From Ligustrum vulgare (Eukaryota; Streptophyta; Magnoliopsida; Lamiales; Oleaceae), in the NCBI GenBank assembly GCA_963555705.1, contig OY743190.1, forward strand, positions 12,437,501 to 12,501,500: a stretch of DNA of 64,000 bases, in the 5' to 3' direction. Below the pieces are notes generated by a model. The model was not told the DNA's origin. It saw only the letters and a program-made list of their open reading frames with translations, and ran no database searches. Both the position numbers and the translations under genes were made by a program. The stretch's first letter is position 1. Each line of letters starts with the position of its first letter. Below are positions 31,793 through 44,868 of this stretch, piece after piece.

Positions 31793-33397
31793 TCAACATA
31801 AGAAACAAGATTTGTCTAACACGTACAATTTTCCAACTAGTTTGCCAATAGCCAACAGCTCATCACTCTGTAGGTCCTGCAAAAGACAGTAGGTAGGCAG
31901 AAAAATGAATTTAATTTGACTTGTTTTGGATAGTTTGTTCACTGATAGGAGGTTAAATTTGAAACTTGGTACATAGAGTTCTTCAGTCAGACATACTCTG
32001 GGGTTTAAGGTTACATTACCAATGTAGGCAACGGGTTTAACAGAACCATCAGGAAGAAATACTGGTGTGAAATCGTTTGTTGGTTTAAGTTTAGTTATCA
32101 GGGACTTATTCATACACATATTGCTGGCGCCTGTGTCTAGGATCCAGGAATTAGGTTCAATATTATCAAGTAATGTGAGAGCATGATAGAATGAGCTCAT
32201 ACCTGCAAAGTCTTGGAGATATGCAAAATTAAACTGATCACTGCTTCCTTCACTTAACTTCCCTTTCAGTGCTCTCATCACTTCCTGTTGTACAATGTTG
32301 GCAATGCTTGACATGTTGATGTTCTGATCAGCTTCCTTAAGTTCCATACCCTTTGAATATCCTTCCATAACAAACAGTGATTCAGCAGCATTTGCCACAT
32401 ATCTTGGTGAACCTCTATTTCTTTGATCCTTCAGTCCCTTGTACCAGTCTGGGTACCCATGAATCTTGAAGCAATTTTCTTGCTTATGTCCATTCATGTT
32501 ACAGTAAGTGCAATGCATATTTTCCTTCTCATGACTATTAATACCACGATAATTTCCTCTTCCTGCATTCCTTCCAGACCATCCTCTTCCTGTACCATTT
32601 CTCCCAGTGTTATCTCTCCTGAAATTCTGTGTCTGATTTTGTCCTTTTACCATCAATGCTGAATTTTCATTTGCCTCAGGATATGAAATATGAATTTCCC
32701 TATGTTTTTCAACTCTCAAGATCATCGAGTAAGCTTTGTTAACAGTGGGCAATGGATCCATGACTAATATCTGGTTCCTGATATTGTCATATGTCTCATT
32801 AAGTCCCATCAAGAACCGCATCAGCTTAGTGGATGAACTCATGTCCGAGACTTCCTTAGCCGCTTGGCATGTATAGATAGGTATGGGTGTTAAGCACATC
32901 AACTCGTCCCAGAGCTTCTTCAGCTTGGTGTAGTATTTCTCCACAGGTAGTGTTCCTTGATTGATGCTGCTAATTTCTCTCTGTAACTGATATAGCAGTG
33001 GACCATTGCATTCACCGTACCTCTCCTCCAGCTCGCTCCACAAATCCCTCGCCGAGCTTGTATAGACGAATGCTTCAACAATCTCCTTCGAAATTGAGTT
33101 CAGTAACCAAGAACGTAACATACAATCAGCTCTCATCCAGTGTTCTATCTGCGTAGAACCTTCTTCAGGATTTCCCCCATTTCCGCTGATGAACCCTAAT
33201 TTCATCTTTGCACCGAGTGCAATCTTGATCGACCTGCTCCAACTCACGTAGTTATTTCCGGTTAATGGAGACGTAACCAGCTGCATTCCTGGATGATCGG
33301 AGCTCTGAAGCTTTCAAGGATCATCCACCATATGTGAATCAAGATCTGGAGTAGCATTTCCTACTCCAGTTGAATGTGCAGAAGCGTTGTCCATCAT
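31793..33397 (-). pseudogene. Ty1/copia gag and protease start
   Basis: The likely start is ATG at 33397 (MMDNASAHSTGVGNATPDLD), with an in-frame TGA at 33316-33314 (probably a CGA arginine originally); an open frame then runs from an ATG at 33286. Domains: DUF4219/UBN2-type gag (TSPLTGNNYVSWSRSIKIAL), FVYTSSARDLWSELEERYG, LRFLMGLNETYDNIRNQILV-like block, GRG-rich linker, CCHC knuckle CTYCNMNGHKQENCFKIHG, and protease WILDTGASNMCMN with intact DTGA. It ends at the GAG pre-integrase region, where the Tat LTR cuts it. Integrase, RT and 3' LTR would lie beyond the left edge. Confidence 0.88.
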
Positions 33398-33453
33398 CCT
33401 TGCAGCAGTAAGAATTGAATGAAAAAAATTGTATAGAATCAAGATATTGGCCT

Positions 33454-33470
33454 GGTATGCTCTGATACCA
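33454..33470 (-). other. Primer binding site of the copia element
   Basis: Minus strand TGGTATCAGAGCATACC directly after the LTR, matching initiator Met tRNA. Confidence 0.9.
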
Positions 33471-33721
33471 TGTAGAATTTACAGAAATCTGTAATTGAAT
33501 CAACACAACATTGAGGAAGAAAGTATTATTCGATTTTCTTCATTGTGAAATAAGTATAAGCACCGTATATATATTTGGGTGTCAAGGACTAAAAAGTATA
33601 TTTACAAAACTTGAAGGACAGAGAATAATATTACTAACTAATTTTCAGTTAAAAACTAACTCCCAACAATATAAAACTGACTTTCAACTACCAAACTACC
33701 AAAACGAACTATATTCCTACA
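33471..33721 (-). repeat. 5' LTR of the copia element (251 bp)
   Basis: Plus strand TGTAGAATTTACAG to TATATTCCTACA; both ends carry TGTAG/CTACA inverted repeats. A TATATATAT block at about 33565 could be the TATA element. The partner LTR and the second target duplication are outside the window. Its outer edge lies 486 bp upstream of the start codon of the host gene. Confidence 0.85.
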
Positions 33722-34207
33722 GTTTTTCTCCTCTTCATATTAAAAAAGAACATAGATTTCCGTCTGGAAAAAATTGGTTTCTCTTCGAAATTTTCATAAA
33801 ATCACCATAGATCCCTCAAAATATATCAAAATTTTTAGATTTTGCAACACAAATTTTGCTCATATCTACTTTATATTGAACTTATAGTCTTTTTTTACGG
33901 TTGGATTCCACCGCAATAAAACGGTATATTAGTTGTATCACAAGTTACAACATTCACCAATCACCACGTTCATCTCTATGTTAGAACTCGTACGCGGCAC
34001 GTGCATTGCAGCCACTAGCTTCCAGAAAAGGGCAGAACGGAAAGTGATTGAGTTGGTTATTGCGCCAAAACCCAAATAAAATCACACAAAAAGGTTAAAA
34101 AACAGCGTCGAACTCATTTGAAATCCTAAGTCACTGCCACTGCAATTCTCCCCCAAAATAGAACTGTTAATTTTACTCTTTTGTGACGTTGGCTGATTGA
34201 TGCAACT
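33722..34207 (+). promoter_or_regulatory. Upstream region and 5' UTR of the FGT1-like gene
   Basis: All 486 bp between the copia LTR and the ATG. I see no clear TATA box at a usual distance; a CACGTG G-box-like element occurs in GGCACGTGCATTGC at about 33997. The proximal promoter must lie here or include the copia LTR. Confidence 0.5.
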
Positions 34208-37200
34208 ATGGAGCAAAAGATGGACAATAATAATCATCAAATAAGGCAGCCATTACTGGGGCCGCCTCCGATAACTCCGACTCTAGCTCCGGCATTACCA
34301 CCGCCGCCTGCACAGATTTCCGACGCAGGTGGAGCTGCCGGCGGAGGATGTCAGGTGCGATGCGCGGGGTGTAAGGTGGTGCTGACTGTGGGTCCCGGAT
34401 GGAAGGAATTTTTGTGCCCTAGTTGCCAGTTGCCCCAGATGCTGCCGCCGGAGTTGATGCGCGGAAACCCGACCCAGGTCCAACGGCAGCAAACCAACGT
34501 CCCTGCGCACGGCGTTGATCCGACGAAGATCCAGCTACCTTGTGTTCACTGCAAGGCCATACTCAACGTACCACATGGCATGTCACGCTTCACTTGCCCG
34601 CAGTGCCACATTGACCTAGCCGTTGATCTTTCAAAGATTCGGCAAGTTCTGTCTTCACCCCTAGCGCCCGTGCCTCCAGAAGAAGTCAACGAGGTTTTTC
34701 TCTAATAATTCTTCCCCCACCTTATTTTTTAACCATTATTGCAATAATAAAGCATGTTGTAAAGTGATATTTGGAATGTTAGTGGCTTAGCCTTTTGCTT
34801 TTGTCTTGTCTTGTCTTGGATCTAAGAATGTAAATGTAGAATTTTGGAGTGGAGTAAATTCATCGGACCTGGAAGCATCATTTTCTTAGGCAGACAACTC
34901 TTATACTGGATTTTGAAAACAAAATTGCTATCAGTTAATTCGTGTTAGCTCGAACCATATGAAGATTAGAAACAAAATGTTCCAAATGTTATTCTCCCAT
35001 TGGACCAATTGTATCTATATGCATCAGGATTCACTGATGGCTAAATATATCAACACTACAATTTTTAATAACTAGACTACATTTTAATTGCACGTAAGGT
35101 TAATAACCTTTACACATTATTATATTTATTATGCTCAAACTTTTTTCATTTTATTTTTATTCTCCAAATAAACATAAATTGGTCCTAATTATGTTTTTCT
35201 CCAATATTTTCTTTAAAATAGAGTGAAAGACTCATTTGACCATTTTATTTTTGAATAAGCAAAAAAATAATTATTCAAAAATGCGATTAGAGACTTGACA
35301 CTCTTTTAAAGCACATTACTAATATTTTGGATGAAAATCATGATTAAGGATAAGATTTTCTGATCAATAAAATGTTAAAAATAAGAATATAATGAAGAAA
35401 AAAGTTAAGAATATAATTGTGATAATGAATAAAAGCTAATGGTCTTTAGTATAATCAAAATGTGGTGTGAATTTAATAAAACCCTTATTTCTCGGTATGC
35501 ATGCTTGATGAGACTACTTAATTTCCGTATCTTTTGGGAGAATTCCAATTTTATTTCCTTGTCTTTTTCCCATTTTTTCTTTTGGGTGGGGGTGGCCGGT
35601 GGGGAGAGAAAATATGGAAACTGTTTGTGAAAATATTGTCACCTCATTCCCTCGCACTAAACATGCACACAGAAAAGAATGTGTTTATGTTAGAAGGCTG
35701 TCTTTAGTGGAGGATTTACATATCTCTTTTTGTAGAAATATAATATTTTAAATTTTCTAATGCCATGTGATGAGGATTTAGGGAAAATATTAATATCTAG
35801 AATTGTATTCGACAATCCACTGCGAATTTGTCCACTGTTGTTTCTCTCTTCTATTATGCATTGCATGAACCTTTCATGCGAAGCAATCCCCTCCTCTCCC
35901 CTCTTTCTCAGTCACACCCACGGTTACAGGATCACCCACACCCAATAATAGAAAAAGAAAACATTTTTGCACAAAGAATTGTCTTTTCCCATTTTCCTTC
36001 TCATATTTCTCCTTTTTTCTAATTAGAAGCGCAGTCTTTGTTTCTTTCTAATGGTCTATTTTAAATTTTTAAGCCTTTTGGGATTCAACACTTAGATTGG
36101 AGTTGAGACTTAAGCTTGGACTAACAATAAATGATTATATGTGCAATATACTGTCTGGAAAGGATTGAAGATGCTGCCAACACTTTATCTTGTTGCATCT
36201 TTCTTTTAGTTTGTAGTAGGGCGTTTACTAACAAGGACCTCTCTCTAGCTGAATGAACGTTTGGTGTTTTCCATGTTACGGGTTATGTGATCGTGCCTAT
36301 AAAAACATTGTTCTATTCTTGGAGAGCTTAGAGAGATTGATGCTGAGGTGGTCTGAAATGAACCAATTGCATCTTAATTTTGATAATCTGTGTAGAAGGA
36401 ACTCTAGAATTTATTGATCTGTCAATGCTGCGAAGGTCCTGCATTTAAGTTCTAGTAAGTGATTTGGGGTCCCTTGAAACATTTTATCACATACAGATCT
36501 GATTCTTTAGTAGGATCAAATCCATATTGTTTTCTCTATTTCATTTATTTTAGCAGTGCTTTAGAGATGGCTAATCTTTGTATCTCTTCATCTTAAAAGT
36601 ATATTTTTTGGAATTAATGTCCAGTAATCACATTTTCCCTCTTAAATAAAAATCTTTCAGGTGGCCATTGAGGTGGAGCGGGAAGAAGATGAAGGAGGCT
36701 TGGCAGGAGATACATTTATGGATTATGTATGGGCTGTCATCCTCATAATGTTTTTGCTGAGCTACTTTGAATTTGCAATCACTAATGAGTAGTACACAAT
36801 TTGATTTCTTATCCAAGCTTTGTCTTGTGCAGCGGCCTTCAAAATTGTCCATTGGTTCTCCCCATCCAGATCCTATTGTGGAGACATCCTCCTTATCTGC
36901 AGTGCAGCCTCCCGATCCTACTTATGATCTCAGGATTAAGGATGATCTGGAAAGTTCAAAAGCATTATCATGCTTGCAGATTGAAACATTGGTCTATGCT
37001 TGTCAGGTTGCTTTAATAAACTTGAATCAATAATTTCTGCACATGCCCAATATCTTCTGTTGTATAATCATCTTTTAATGATAGAGGCATCTTCAACACC
37101 TCCAAAATGGTGCCAGAGCAGGATTTTTTGTTGGAGATGGTGCTGGTGTGGGCAAAGGACGGACAATTGCAGGGTTAATATGGGAGAACTGGCACCATGG

Positions 37201-38718
37201 GAGAAGAAAAGCATTGTAAGTGTTCTGCGAGCTGCACTGGTTTTTGTGCGTTTGCATTATCTGAAGCTTCTTACTTTGCCCCTGCTTGATAAAGATAAAA
37301 ATCAGATTTTTAGTGAATCTTGATAAAAGTTGATAAAATATGTGGTTAAAAAGTTGTGGGACCCATGAAATATATGGTTATAATTAATTGTTAACTTTGA
37401 CTTTGATAAAAATCTAAAATAAAATCTCCCAAACCGGGGCTTTTATTTTGTCCGATACCTGTGATTGCATTAATTGTTTGTCACTTCTGATTTAACTCAT
37501 GTTTTAAACTTGTATCCTCTTCTTTTTCTTTCTGTAATGATCTTTATACAGGTGGATTTCTGTTGGTTCAGACCTAAAGTTTGATGCTAGAAGAGACTTG
37601 GATGATGTTGGTGCAAGCTGTATAGAAGGTATATGCTATTTTTGCATATTTTGAGCTTTTTTATCCAATATACTACCATGGAACAGTTGTTCATTAATTG
37701 ACTTCTATTTGAGCTTTTCTAATTTGAGGTGTCCTTTTTGTGCTGAGGGTTCGGGGTGGGTGGGTGAGGGATTGGCACTCAGATCTGGATTATGCACACA
37801 TTATAATTGCAATATGTGTAGAAACAAAATGGAGCTTACATATACCATTTGTTAGGTTCTCTTATTTGTTTCTACAATTGATATATGCTTTATTACATTT
37901 TTTGTCTTTTGGAAACAATATATGCACTAACTGATATTAACAGAAGGTGAGTTTTATCCTTCCCATCCATTTTGTCGATGGTGGGCACAATGCTTATTTG
38001 AATCACAAGGTGTTCTTATTAAAGGTGATTCAACTGACGGACAAGTTCTGCCATCTAAAGGCCTAGTAAAGGGACTATGGGTGAAGAGACAAGCTCTATC
38101 TTTGCCTGCCAAATTTGAGAAAACGGTGGATGATATATTTGTTTCCCAACTGGCCATTTCCGACAAGTCTTGCAAATTTTGTGTTATTTCATTTCTCACT
38201 TGTATCTGTTTTTTGTTCAGAGTTATAGCCTGATCTATTAGCAAAATAATTTATTGCTGAGATCAAGTTTTTGCGACTTTTGGTATTTCTCACTGAGTAT
38301 GGTTTTCTTATAAATTTTCCCTTCTAGTGCATGCTTTGAACAAGCTTCCTTACTCCAAACTTGATTCCAAGTCCGTTGGTGTTAGCGAGGGAGTTGTTTT
38401 TGTGACATATAGCAGCCTCATAGCATCTTCGGAGAAAGGCCGTTCTCGATTACGGCAGCTTGTGCAGTGGTGTGGACCAGAATATGATGGCCTCATCATA
38501 TTTGATGAGGTATTGGATTTGCTGGAATGTATTTATCAATATGAGTTTCATTTCATTAGATATTCTTGACATAATGATGGGTAATTGGCACATGGTTCAT
38601 TCAAGGAACACTTAAAGATCTACTTAATTGCTTCTTTTAGTGTCACAAAGCCAAAAATTTGGTTCCGGAGGCTGGAGGGAAACCAACAAGGACAGGCGAA
38701 GCTGTTGTTGAGATTCAG
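34208..38718 (+). CDS. FGT1: FORGETTER1 / strawberry notch homologue, exons 1-7 (3' part absent)
   Basis: Exons by splice sites and frame: 34208-34693, 36661-36726, 36833-37006, 37085-37215, 37552-37628, 38328-38509, 38641-38718; all introns are GT-AG and the joined frame (398 codons) is open. Residues 50-75 and 110-135 form two CxxC...CxxC zinc-ribbon-like motifs (C52, C55, C70, C73; C112, C115, C130, C133). Then [26 protein letters not shown], a Walker A motif [11 protein letters not shown] (259-269) and DECH (371-374, split by intron 6). In Arabidopsis the family protein is a nuclear helicase-like factor that sustains heat-stress memory with chromatin remodellers. The start is the first ATG and matches the family N-terminus. 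The second helicase half, the PHD finger and the C-terminal domain are missing from the window: the next exon would have to lie beyond 64000. Confidence 0.92.
34694..36660 (+). other. Intron 1 of the FGT1-like gene
   Basis: Bounded by GAG|GTTTTT and CTTTCAG|GTGG. Long (1967 bp) and AT-rich. I see no transposon or conserved non-coding element; small open frames inside look spurious. Confidence 0.85.
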
Positions 38719-39495
38719 GTGTGCTCTCCTTTAAACTTATATAATGTAACAGTGTTTCTGCTAAGATCTTTTAGCTTTTCAGGTATGCCTCAGTATAGTT
38801 GACTACTTTGGATTTCCTTCTGCTTTATTTAGTTCATTGACTTTGCAACTTCTACACGTGGATCCTCTCTCTTGTTCTACTCCCTCCTTCTGTGCACCCG
38901 GTTTTTCTTGGAGTGGCTCACTCCACTCTCTCTGCATTTTTTGTATGCCTACACCAGTCTCTATTTTGCTGCCTTTAGAGTATGTAGACTTTGATAATAA
39001 TTGTCTACCTGTGCATAATTTGCTTGCTCCTTCCAATCCTATATTTGTTCCGGAGGTCATTTTTGTCAAATTTGTCAATCAGAGACTGAAAGAGTGAATT
39101 AAGTTGGAAAAAAAGTACTTCTAAGTTCTAACATTTCTAAAAGTAGAGAGAACTTTAATTCAATATTTAAAAAGACGGAACTAGGTACTGGTGTGTTTTT
39201 CCTTCCTAAGGTGATGCGATTAAAGTGTAAGCCTCACCTCAAACCAAAAATATAAGTAAACAAATATAAAATAATACACAGATAAAAATATAATAAACCA
39301 AAAATTTTCCTAAAAATTCTCCTTAGAAATAACACCAAAATAAACATGCCACCAAAATACACTGTTAAACCTCAACTGGATTGGTAGTTCACACACGATA
39401 TCAACACCAAATAGAGATGTGCAAATAATCGGTGAATGGAAAACTCAATTACTAACGAGAAATGAATGACTCTCTGAAGTAAATGATTTAAGAAT
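38719..39495 (+). other. Start of intron 7 and transition to transposon sequence
   Basis: Donor GTGTGC at 38719. Up to about 39200 it resembles the other introns (T-rich, no repeats); after that it becomes A-rich. No acceptor plus exon matching the next family block is seen. The chromovirus fragment starts near 39496, but I could not identify its 3' LTR. Confidence 0.5.
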
Positions 39496-40895
39496 ACAAA
39501 TTGACATAATATTCCAAATATGCAGAATTGCTTAAGAACAGAAATAGGAAATGATAATTGGAGATTTGAGAGGTCCAAACTCTCCCAATGTTTGCCTAAT
39601 TTTTTCTTCCCTCCTATCTTTCTTCTCACTTAAATACTTGTGGTCTGTAACCACTTCGCCAACTGGTTCAGTTGTTGCCATGTGCTGGTTATTAACCCTT
39701 TTTGTCTTCCTTTTCTGCCCCGTCCCGTTGTTGCATCTTGAATGTTTAATTTGGATGGGAGGCCTATCATTACTCCTCCCCATGAAACTCACCTTGTCCT
39801 CAAGGTGAAAGTTTAGAAACTGCTGTTTCAATGTGTCGTAAGGTACTAAGGTTCCCCCCTTGCTTCCAAAGGGGGGTAACCCCTTCCACTGGATCAATGC
39901 TTTGATACTCATGACATTTTTCCCTTTTCTCGACCGCACTCCCAACATTGCCTCTGGTTCCACTAGCATTCCAACTCCGCAAATGGCTAGGATTTCAATC
40001 ACTCATTGAGGCTGTACCTCAACTTTGCATAGTTGCAATACATGATTTCTCACGTGGTTGTGATGATAATGACTTGCGGTATGGACGGATCTTAAGATAG
40101 ACCCCATCCCCTATGTTGAACTGAATATCTCCTCTTCGCATAAGCTGTTTGCTTCATTATAGCCTGAGCTTGCAGTAATTAAGCTTTCAATTCATCCAAC
40201 ATATGATCCCTTTCCAGTAGGTGTTGTTTCACTGTGGAAAAAGGAGTAGAGCCCTGTTCAAACCTTATTAACTTGGCTGGATCCCATCCGTACAGGCACC
40301 AGAATAGGGTAAGATTAGTAGAGGTGTGATACTGCCCACGGTAGCTACCTAACCCAAGACTTTGGTTTGGAGGACGCAAAACAGTGAAGATAGGTCTCTA
40401 GGGTGCGGTTGACTACCTCGGATTGTCCATCTAATTGTGGGTGATAAGCGGTGCTCCGACAAAGTTTTGTATCCTGCAGCTTAATAATTCTTCTCGGAAT
40501 CCACTTGTGAAAATTTTATCTTGTTTAGACACAATCGAATGCGGAATCCCATCTAGGCGTACAATTTCCTTTACAAAAATTCCAGCCACCTTGGTTGTAG
40601 AAAATGGATGTTTCAATGAGATAAAGTGCTCGTACTTACACAATTTGTCTACCACTACTAGAACAGTGTCCCAGCCTCCTGCTTTTGGCAAGCCTTACAC
40701 AAAATCCATAGCTATATCTTCTCAAACCTGGTTTGAAATGGTCAGTAGTTGCAGCAACCCTCCTGGAGATAAGAGATTCATACTTATTTTGTTGACATAC
40801 TTCGCAGTTCTTGACATAACGATGAATGTCCCTCTTCATTCCTATCCAATTCACGTTCAAGGCAATTTGTTTATACGTCTTCGAGATGTTGGAGA
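39496..40895 (-). mobile_element. Ty3/gypsy chromovirus fragment: integrase and chromodomain
   Basis: Minus strand, from right to left: YKQIALNVNWIGMKRDIHRY and CEVCQQNKYE (H2C2 zinc finger), KAGGWDTVLVVVDKLCKYEH (DDE core start), IVRLDGIPHSIVSKQDKIFT, then PAKLIRFEQGST, and a chromodomain-like end (ALIQWKGLPPF, YDTLKQQFLNFHLEDKVS). The frame changes several times. The RNase H end of the same element lies at 57572-58115, on the other side of the LINE that split it. A relic; chromodomain-bearing integrases are known to steer such elements to heterochromatin. Confidence 0.8.
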
Positions 40896-40904
40896 GAACC
40901 AGAC

Positions 40905-41568
40905 ATTCAGGATATGAGATACAGATAACAGTGGATGCAGGTTTCTGGTTAATTGAGGCGTTAGATACAGTTTGCAGAACAGGGAGTTTTGGAAGATGCA
41001 ACACACTCTTCAGAAACAGTAATAAGAGTTTATGGTTGGAACGATTTTGAAATAACAGAGGTGAGTTCTTGAAAATCTCTACCTTGAGAAACAGATTGAT
41101 AGGAAACATCATCGTCCCTTCAGAGGAGGAAGGTAAAGGGTGGCAGGATTTCATAAATTGTCTGGGCAAGGTTATTGGAAAGGAGAGCAGAAGGCAAAGG
41201 CAACTAACAAAAATACAACCACAGAGATCAGAAGAGGTAATGTTGGAGAAAAAATCATGGGCAACAGTGGTAAGTGGAAAATGCATACCGAAGGAGAAAA
41301 AAGACACGAACAGACCTGGTGAAAACATCCAACAGAATTCCATACAAAGCGAGGAAGCTATGCAAACGCATAAAATCTTGAACCATGCAGTGTTACTTTT
41401 CAGGGAGACGAGTCATATACCTCGGGAGACCATTCAATATGGGCCGAAGAATTCATTGAATATAGAGTATGAAGTCAGACCTCTATATGATGACAGAGCG
41501 CTAATATGGTGTGTAAATGAAATAAAAAGAAATGGATTGATCAATTTAAAACAACTAAGTATCCCAGC
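40905..41568 (+). pseudogene. LINE ORF1, N-proximal part
   Basis: The frame GYEIQITVDAGFWLIEAL, then LWLERF, a TGA at 41048, then GEFLKISTLRNRLIGNIIVP and EEGKGWQDFINCLGKVIG, matches the N-terminal region of ORF1 in plant L1-type LINEs. It ends at KQLSIPA where the LTR element inserted; the next codons are at 51643. No good ATG is present because the element is 5' truncated. Confidence 0.7.
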
Positions 41569-44500
41569 TATAGCGACTCAGAATTTTTATGCAATAAATA
41601 ATTATTTTAATATTTAGAAAATTGTGTCGCTACTATTTCATTTATTATTTTGAAGTTAACGCCGCGACGGATTCGTCTAGTCAAGTCAAGAAATATCGAA
41701 TTTGTTCGATTTTAAATTAAAATCCGAATTTCTAAAATTATGTTATTTTAATATTATTTTCAAAATCATTTTGAATTCCAAATTTATTAAAATATCCCAA
41801 TGATCCTTATCAAATTATTTCAAGTCTAAATACGAAATCCAATTTTATCTCAAAATTTACTTACTTCTCAAATGTATTTTTCAGTCCAAAATATATCTGT
41901 TTTAAATACATTTCTTAATCAAAGTTAGTCTAATTTTCAGTTGATTACTTCCCACGTTTTGCATTTCTTTTTATTCTCCTTTCCACCTCATTTTCAACTT
42001 ATATCTCCACCAAACACTACCGTGAATTTCCCATCACGTTCACAGCAATGATATCCACCATCAAAGCAAACACCAAATATTCTTCATCATGATTCCCCAC
42101 CCCATTAACCATTTTCTTTCTTTCTTTTTCTTTCTTTTTCATATGCTTCCTCTCTTTACACATTATCACTACATGGAGAGAACAGACTGGAAAGTTTGGG
42201 AGATCGTGAGATAGGAATTAGGCTGATAAAATCTATACATATACAACACAACATTCAGACTCCATTTCAACAGCCTCCTTCCAACTTCATTGCAGCCTAG
42301 CAGCTGTAACCAACCTCACTGCAACCATAACCTGCAACCAAGAACCCAACCCAAACTTCTCACTGCCACGGCCAATTCACCACCACCGAATCAAGCAGCA
42401 ACCATCATCCACCAACGCTGCTATTATCAATACCACCTTCACCCAAATCAGTATTTTCCATCATTATAACAATACAACCATCACTGTCATTACTCAATTT
42501 TTCAGCCATGAACTTTCATCATCATCGTATTGGCATCAACCTGCAAGACAACCCACAGCCGCAACCTTCATCATATACATCAATCTGTAATCAATCATCA
42601 TCACCACTATCAACCAGCATCATCATCAGATTTTCACTAACTGCACAACCCATGATCATCACTGCCAAACCAGTTCACTGCCATGGCTCGCAGCCACCTC
42701 TATTGCCGATCGAACCTCAGTCACTGCCCCAGAATCACCACCAATCTGTATCACCTCTTCCACCAACACCACTGCACGATCAAATCCCTCAATCTGCCAT
42801 AATCGATACACCAAAACACCTACTGCCTACTGCTCAACATCAAACCCAACTCCAATCGCAATCCAAAATCAAAACCCAAAACCCAGATTAAGCCAAGCCC
42901 AAATACTTACTTCAAATCGCCGCTCCCTTCACTGTGAATCAGCAACTCCAAATCGCGAACCCTAGCCTCGGGTCACTCTTCGATTTCGCACCAAAATTTG
43001 TACCAAATCTACCCAAACTTGACAACCCTATTTAACCACCTTTTGCCGCACCCAGCGCCGGTGTTGCGCCGGCGAGTCACCGGCTGAAGGTCGGATTTTG
43101 GCTTGAATCGCCTCCTCCGCCCTTTTCTTCTCTGGTCGTGCGAGGTGAGTGAGAGAGAGAATAGTGTCGAGAGAGAGAAAGAAAATCTGAGAATATATTT
43201 TAACTTTTCAGAATTTGCAAATTAGTCCTCAAGTTTGAAAATGTTTTAGTTCAGTCCTTTTAGTTTTAAACTTATCAATATCAGCCCTTTCATTTTCAAA
43301 ATCTATTATTTCAGTCCCTGCTGATTTTATTAATTTGATTTTAAGCCCAAGTTTCAAAAGTATTCATTTTAATCCCTCAACTTTCAAAATATCTATTTTA
43401 GTCCCTGAACTTTCAAAAGTATTCATTTTAGTCCCTCAACTTTCAAAACATCAATTTTAGTCCTCAAATTATAATTTATCATTTTGAACTATATATTCGA
43501 TATACTAAAGTGACTTATTGGCTAAGACGAAGCGTACGGAGAATTTAAAGAAATTGAAGTCATTCCCGCTCAACTTTGCACTCGTCGGATTTGAGGTAGA
43601 CTCGCACTTATTAATTGATTTAAATTATGATTTCATATAAATGTCATGTGACTTGTGAAAGTCAATTTTTAAGAAAAACAAGTATGTTTTTATGAAAGGT
43701 AAATATACCTTATGTTTTTATGAAAAGTAAGTATACCCTATGTTTTTACGATAATGTTTTATATGTTTTGGATCATTGCTATGCACATAAGAATTCTTAC
43801 CACCTAAGTTCGGTAGAATTCTGTGTCTCCATAAGTTTATGAGGATTTACCACCTAAGTTCGGTAAAATTCCTGTCTTTCCATATGTTTATGAGGATTTA
43901 CCACCTAAGTTCGGTAAAATTCCTGTCGCGTATGTTTATGAGGATTTCGATCCTATCTTATGTTATGATGGAAATGATCCCTATGAATTTCATGAATTAT
44001 GTTTTGGTATACTTACTGTTATTATGATCTTACTGTTATTATGATTTTACTACATAAGAATTCTTACCACCTAAGTTCGGTAAAATTCTTATGTTTATGA
44101 GGATTTCGATTTTATCCTATGTTATGATGAAAACTTACTGTTATTATGATTTTACTACATAAGAATTCTTACCACCTAAGTTCGGTAAAATTCTTATGTT
44201 TATGAGGATTTCAATCCTATCTTATGTTATGCTTTCAAAAGAAATTATGCTTGGCATAATTAAAATGTTTTTATAAGTATATGGTTTTCAAAGAGCTATT
44301 TTCAAAGAGCCTATGATTTGCAAAATATGTCCCGTGCTGTAATGCAAAATATGAGTTTTATCAAGAGCAGTTTTATAAAGAAGCTCTATCAATGCCCGTT
44401 TTATAAAGAGCCGGGATTTATGTGTTTAATCATCTTATAAATTAAATTAATTTGCGATGAGTCTACTGAGTATTTCCCCCATGAAATACTCACCCTACTT

Positions 44501-44853
44501 TAAACAGTTTTGCAGATTTCGGAGACGGTGGCGAGCGATGAATGATGGTGGCAATAATCGTTGAACGGTTGAAAGTTTGACGTTAATGATTTCCGTATTT
44601 TCCAAACAATCGAATAATTTAGAGAAGTTCATTTATTTGAGAAATTATGATATTGGCAATTTCTTTACAATATTAATGGTTCGATTTACTATTTCAAATG
44701 GTTTCATAAATGTTTTCAATTTTAGCGGCCATTACAGTTTATTTAATGTTGCCAAAAATGAATTTCAATTATTTCTTCCGCAAAAATATTATTCGAAAAA
44801 TTTAGACAGAAAATGACGTAGTGAATCGGGTATACGGAACTCGGGGCGCTACA
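41569..44853 (+). repeat. 5' LTR of the gene-carrying element
   Basis: Begins TATAGCGACTCAGAATTTTT, ends CTCGGGGCGCTACA. Contains a P/Q/H-rich 127-codon open frame (42508-42891) with no recognisable domain, a run of TTTAGTCCCT-type repeats (about 43220-43460), and the hairpin cluster. A TATACATATA block at 42234-42243 is a possible TATA element; in the 3' LTR it is TATATATATA. Confidence 0.93.
43789..44215. repeat. Five-copy hairpin repeat cluster in the 5' LTR
   Basis: Five copies of ACCACCTAAGTTCGGTA with flanks that pair, for example GAATTCTTACC against GGTAAAATTC around the loop ACCTAAGTTC. Between copies are ATGTTTATGAGGATTT blocks. Identical cluster at 50578-51004. Confidence 0.88.
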
Positions 44854-44856
44854 AGT

Positions 44857-44868
44857 TGGTATCAGAGC
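44857..44868 (+). other. Primer binding site of the gene-carrying element
   Basis: TGGTATCAGAGC, three bases after the LTR end; matches initiator Met tRNA. It sets the element orientation as plus. Confidence 0.9.

Noticed and set aside
39113..39495. 3' LTR of the chromovirus fragment
   Set aside because: No TG...CA pair, purine tract or second copy could be identified, so I did not annotate an LTR.
42508..42891. 127-codon ORF in both LTRs of the gene-carrying element (also 49297-49680)
   Set aside because: Low-complexity P/Q/H/S composition, no domain, and its presence in both LTRs simply reflects LTR identity. Similar skewed frames occur in the LTR at 454-2739.
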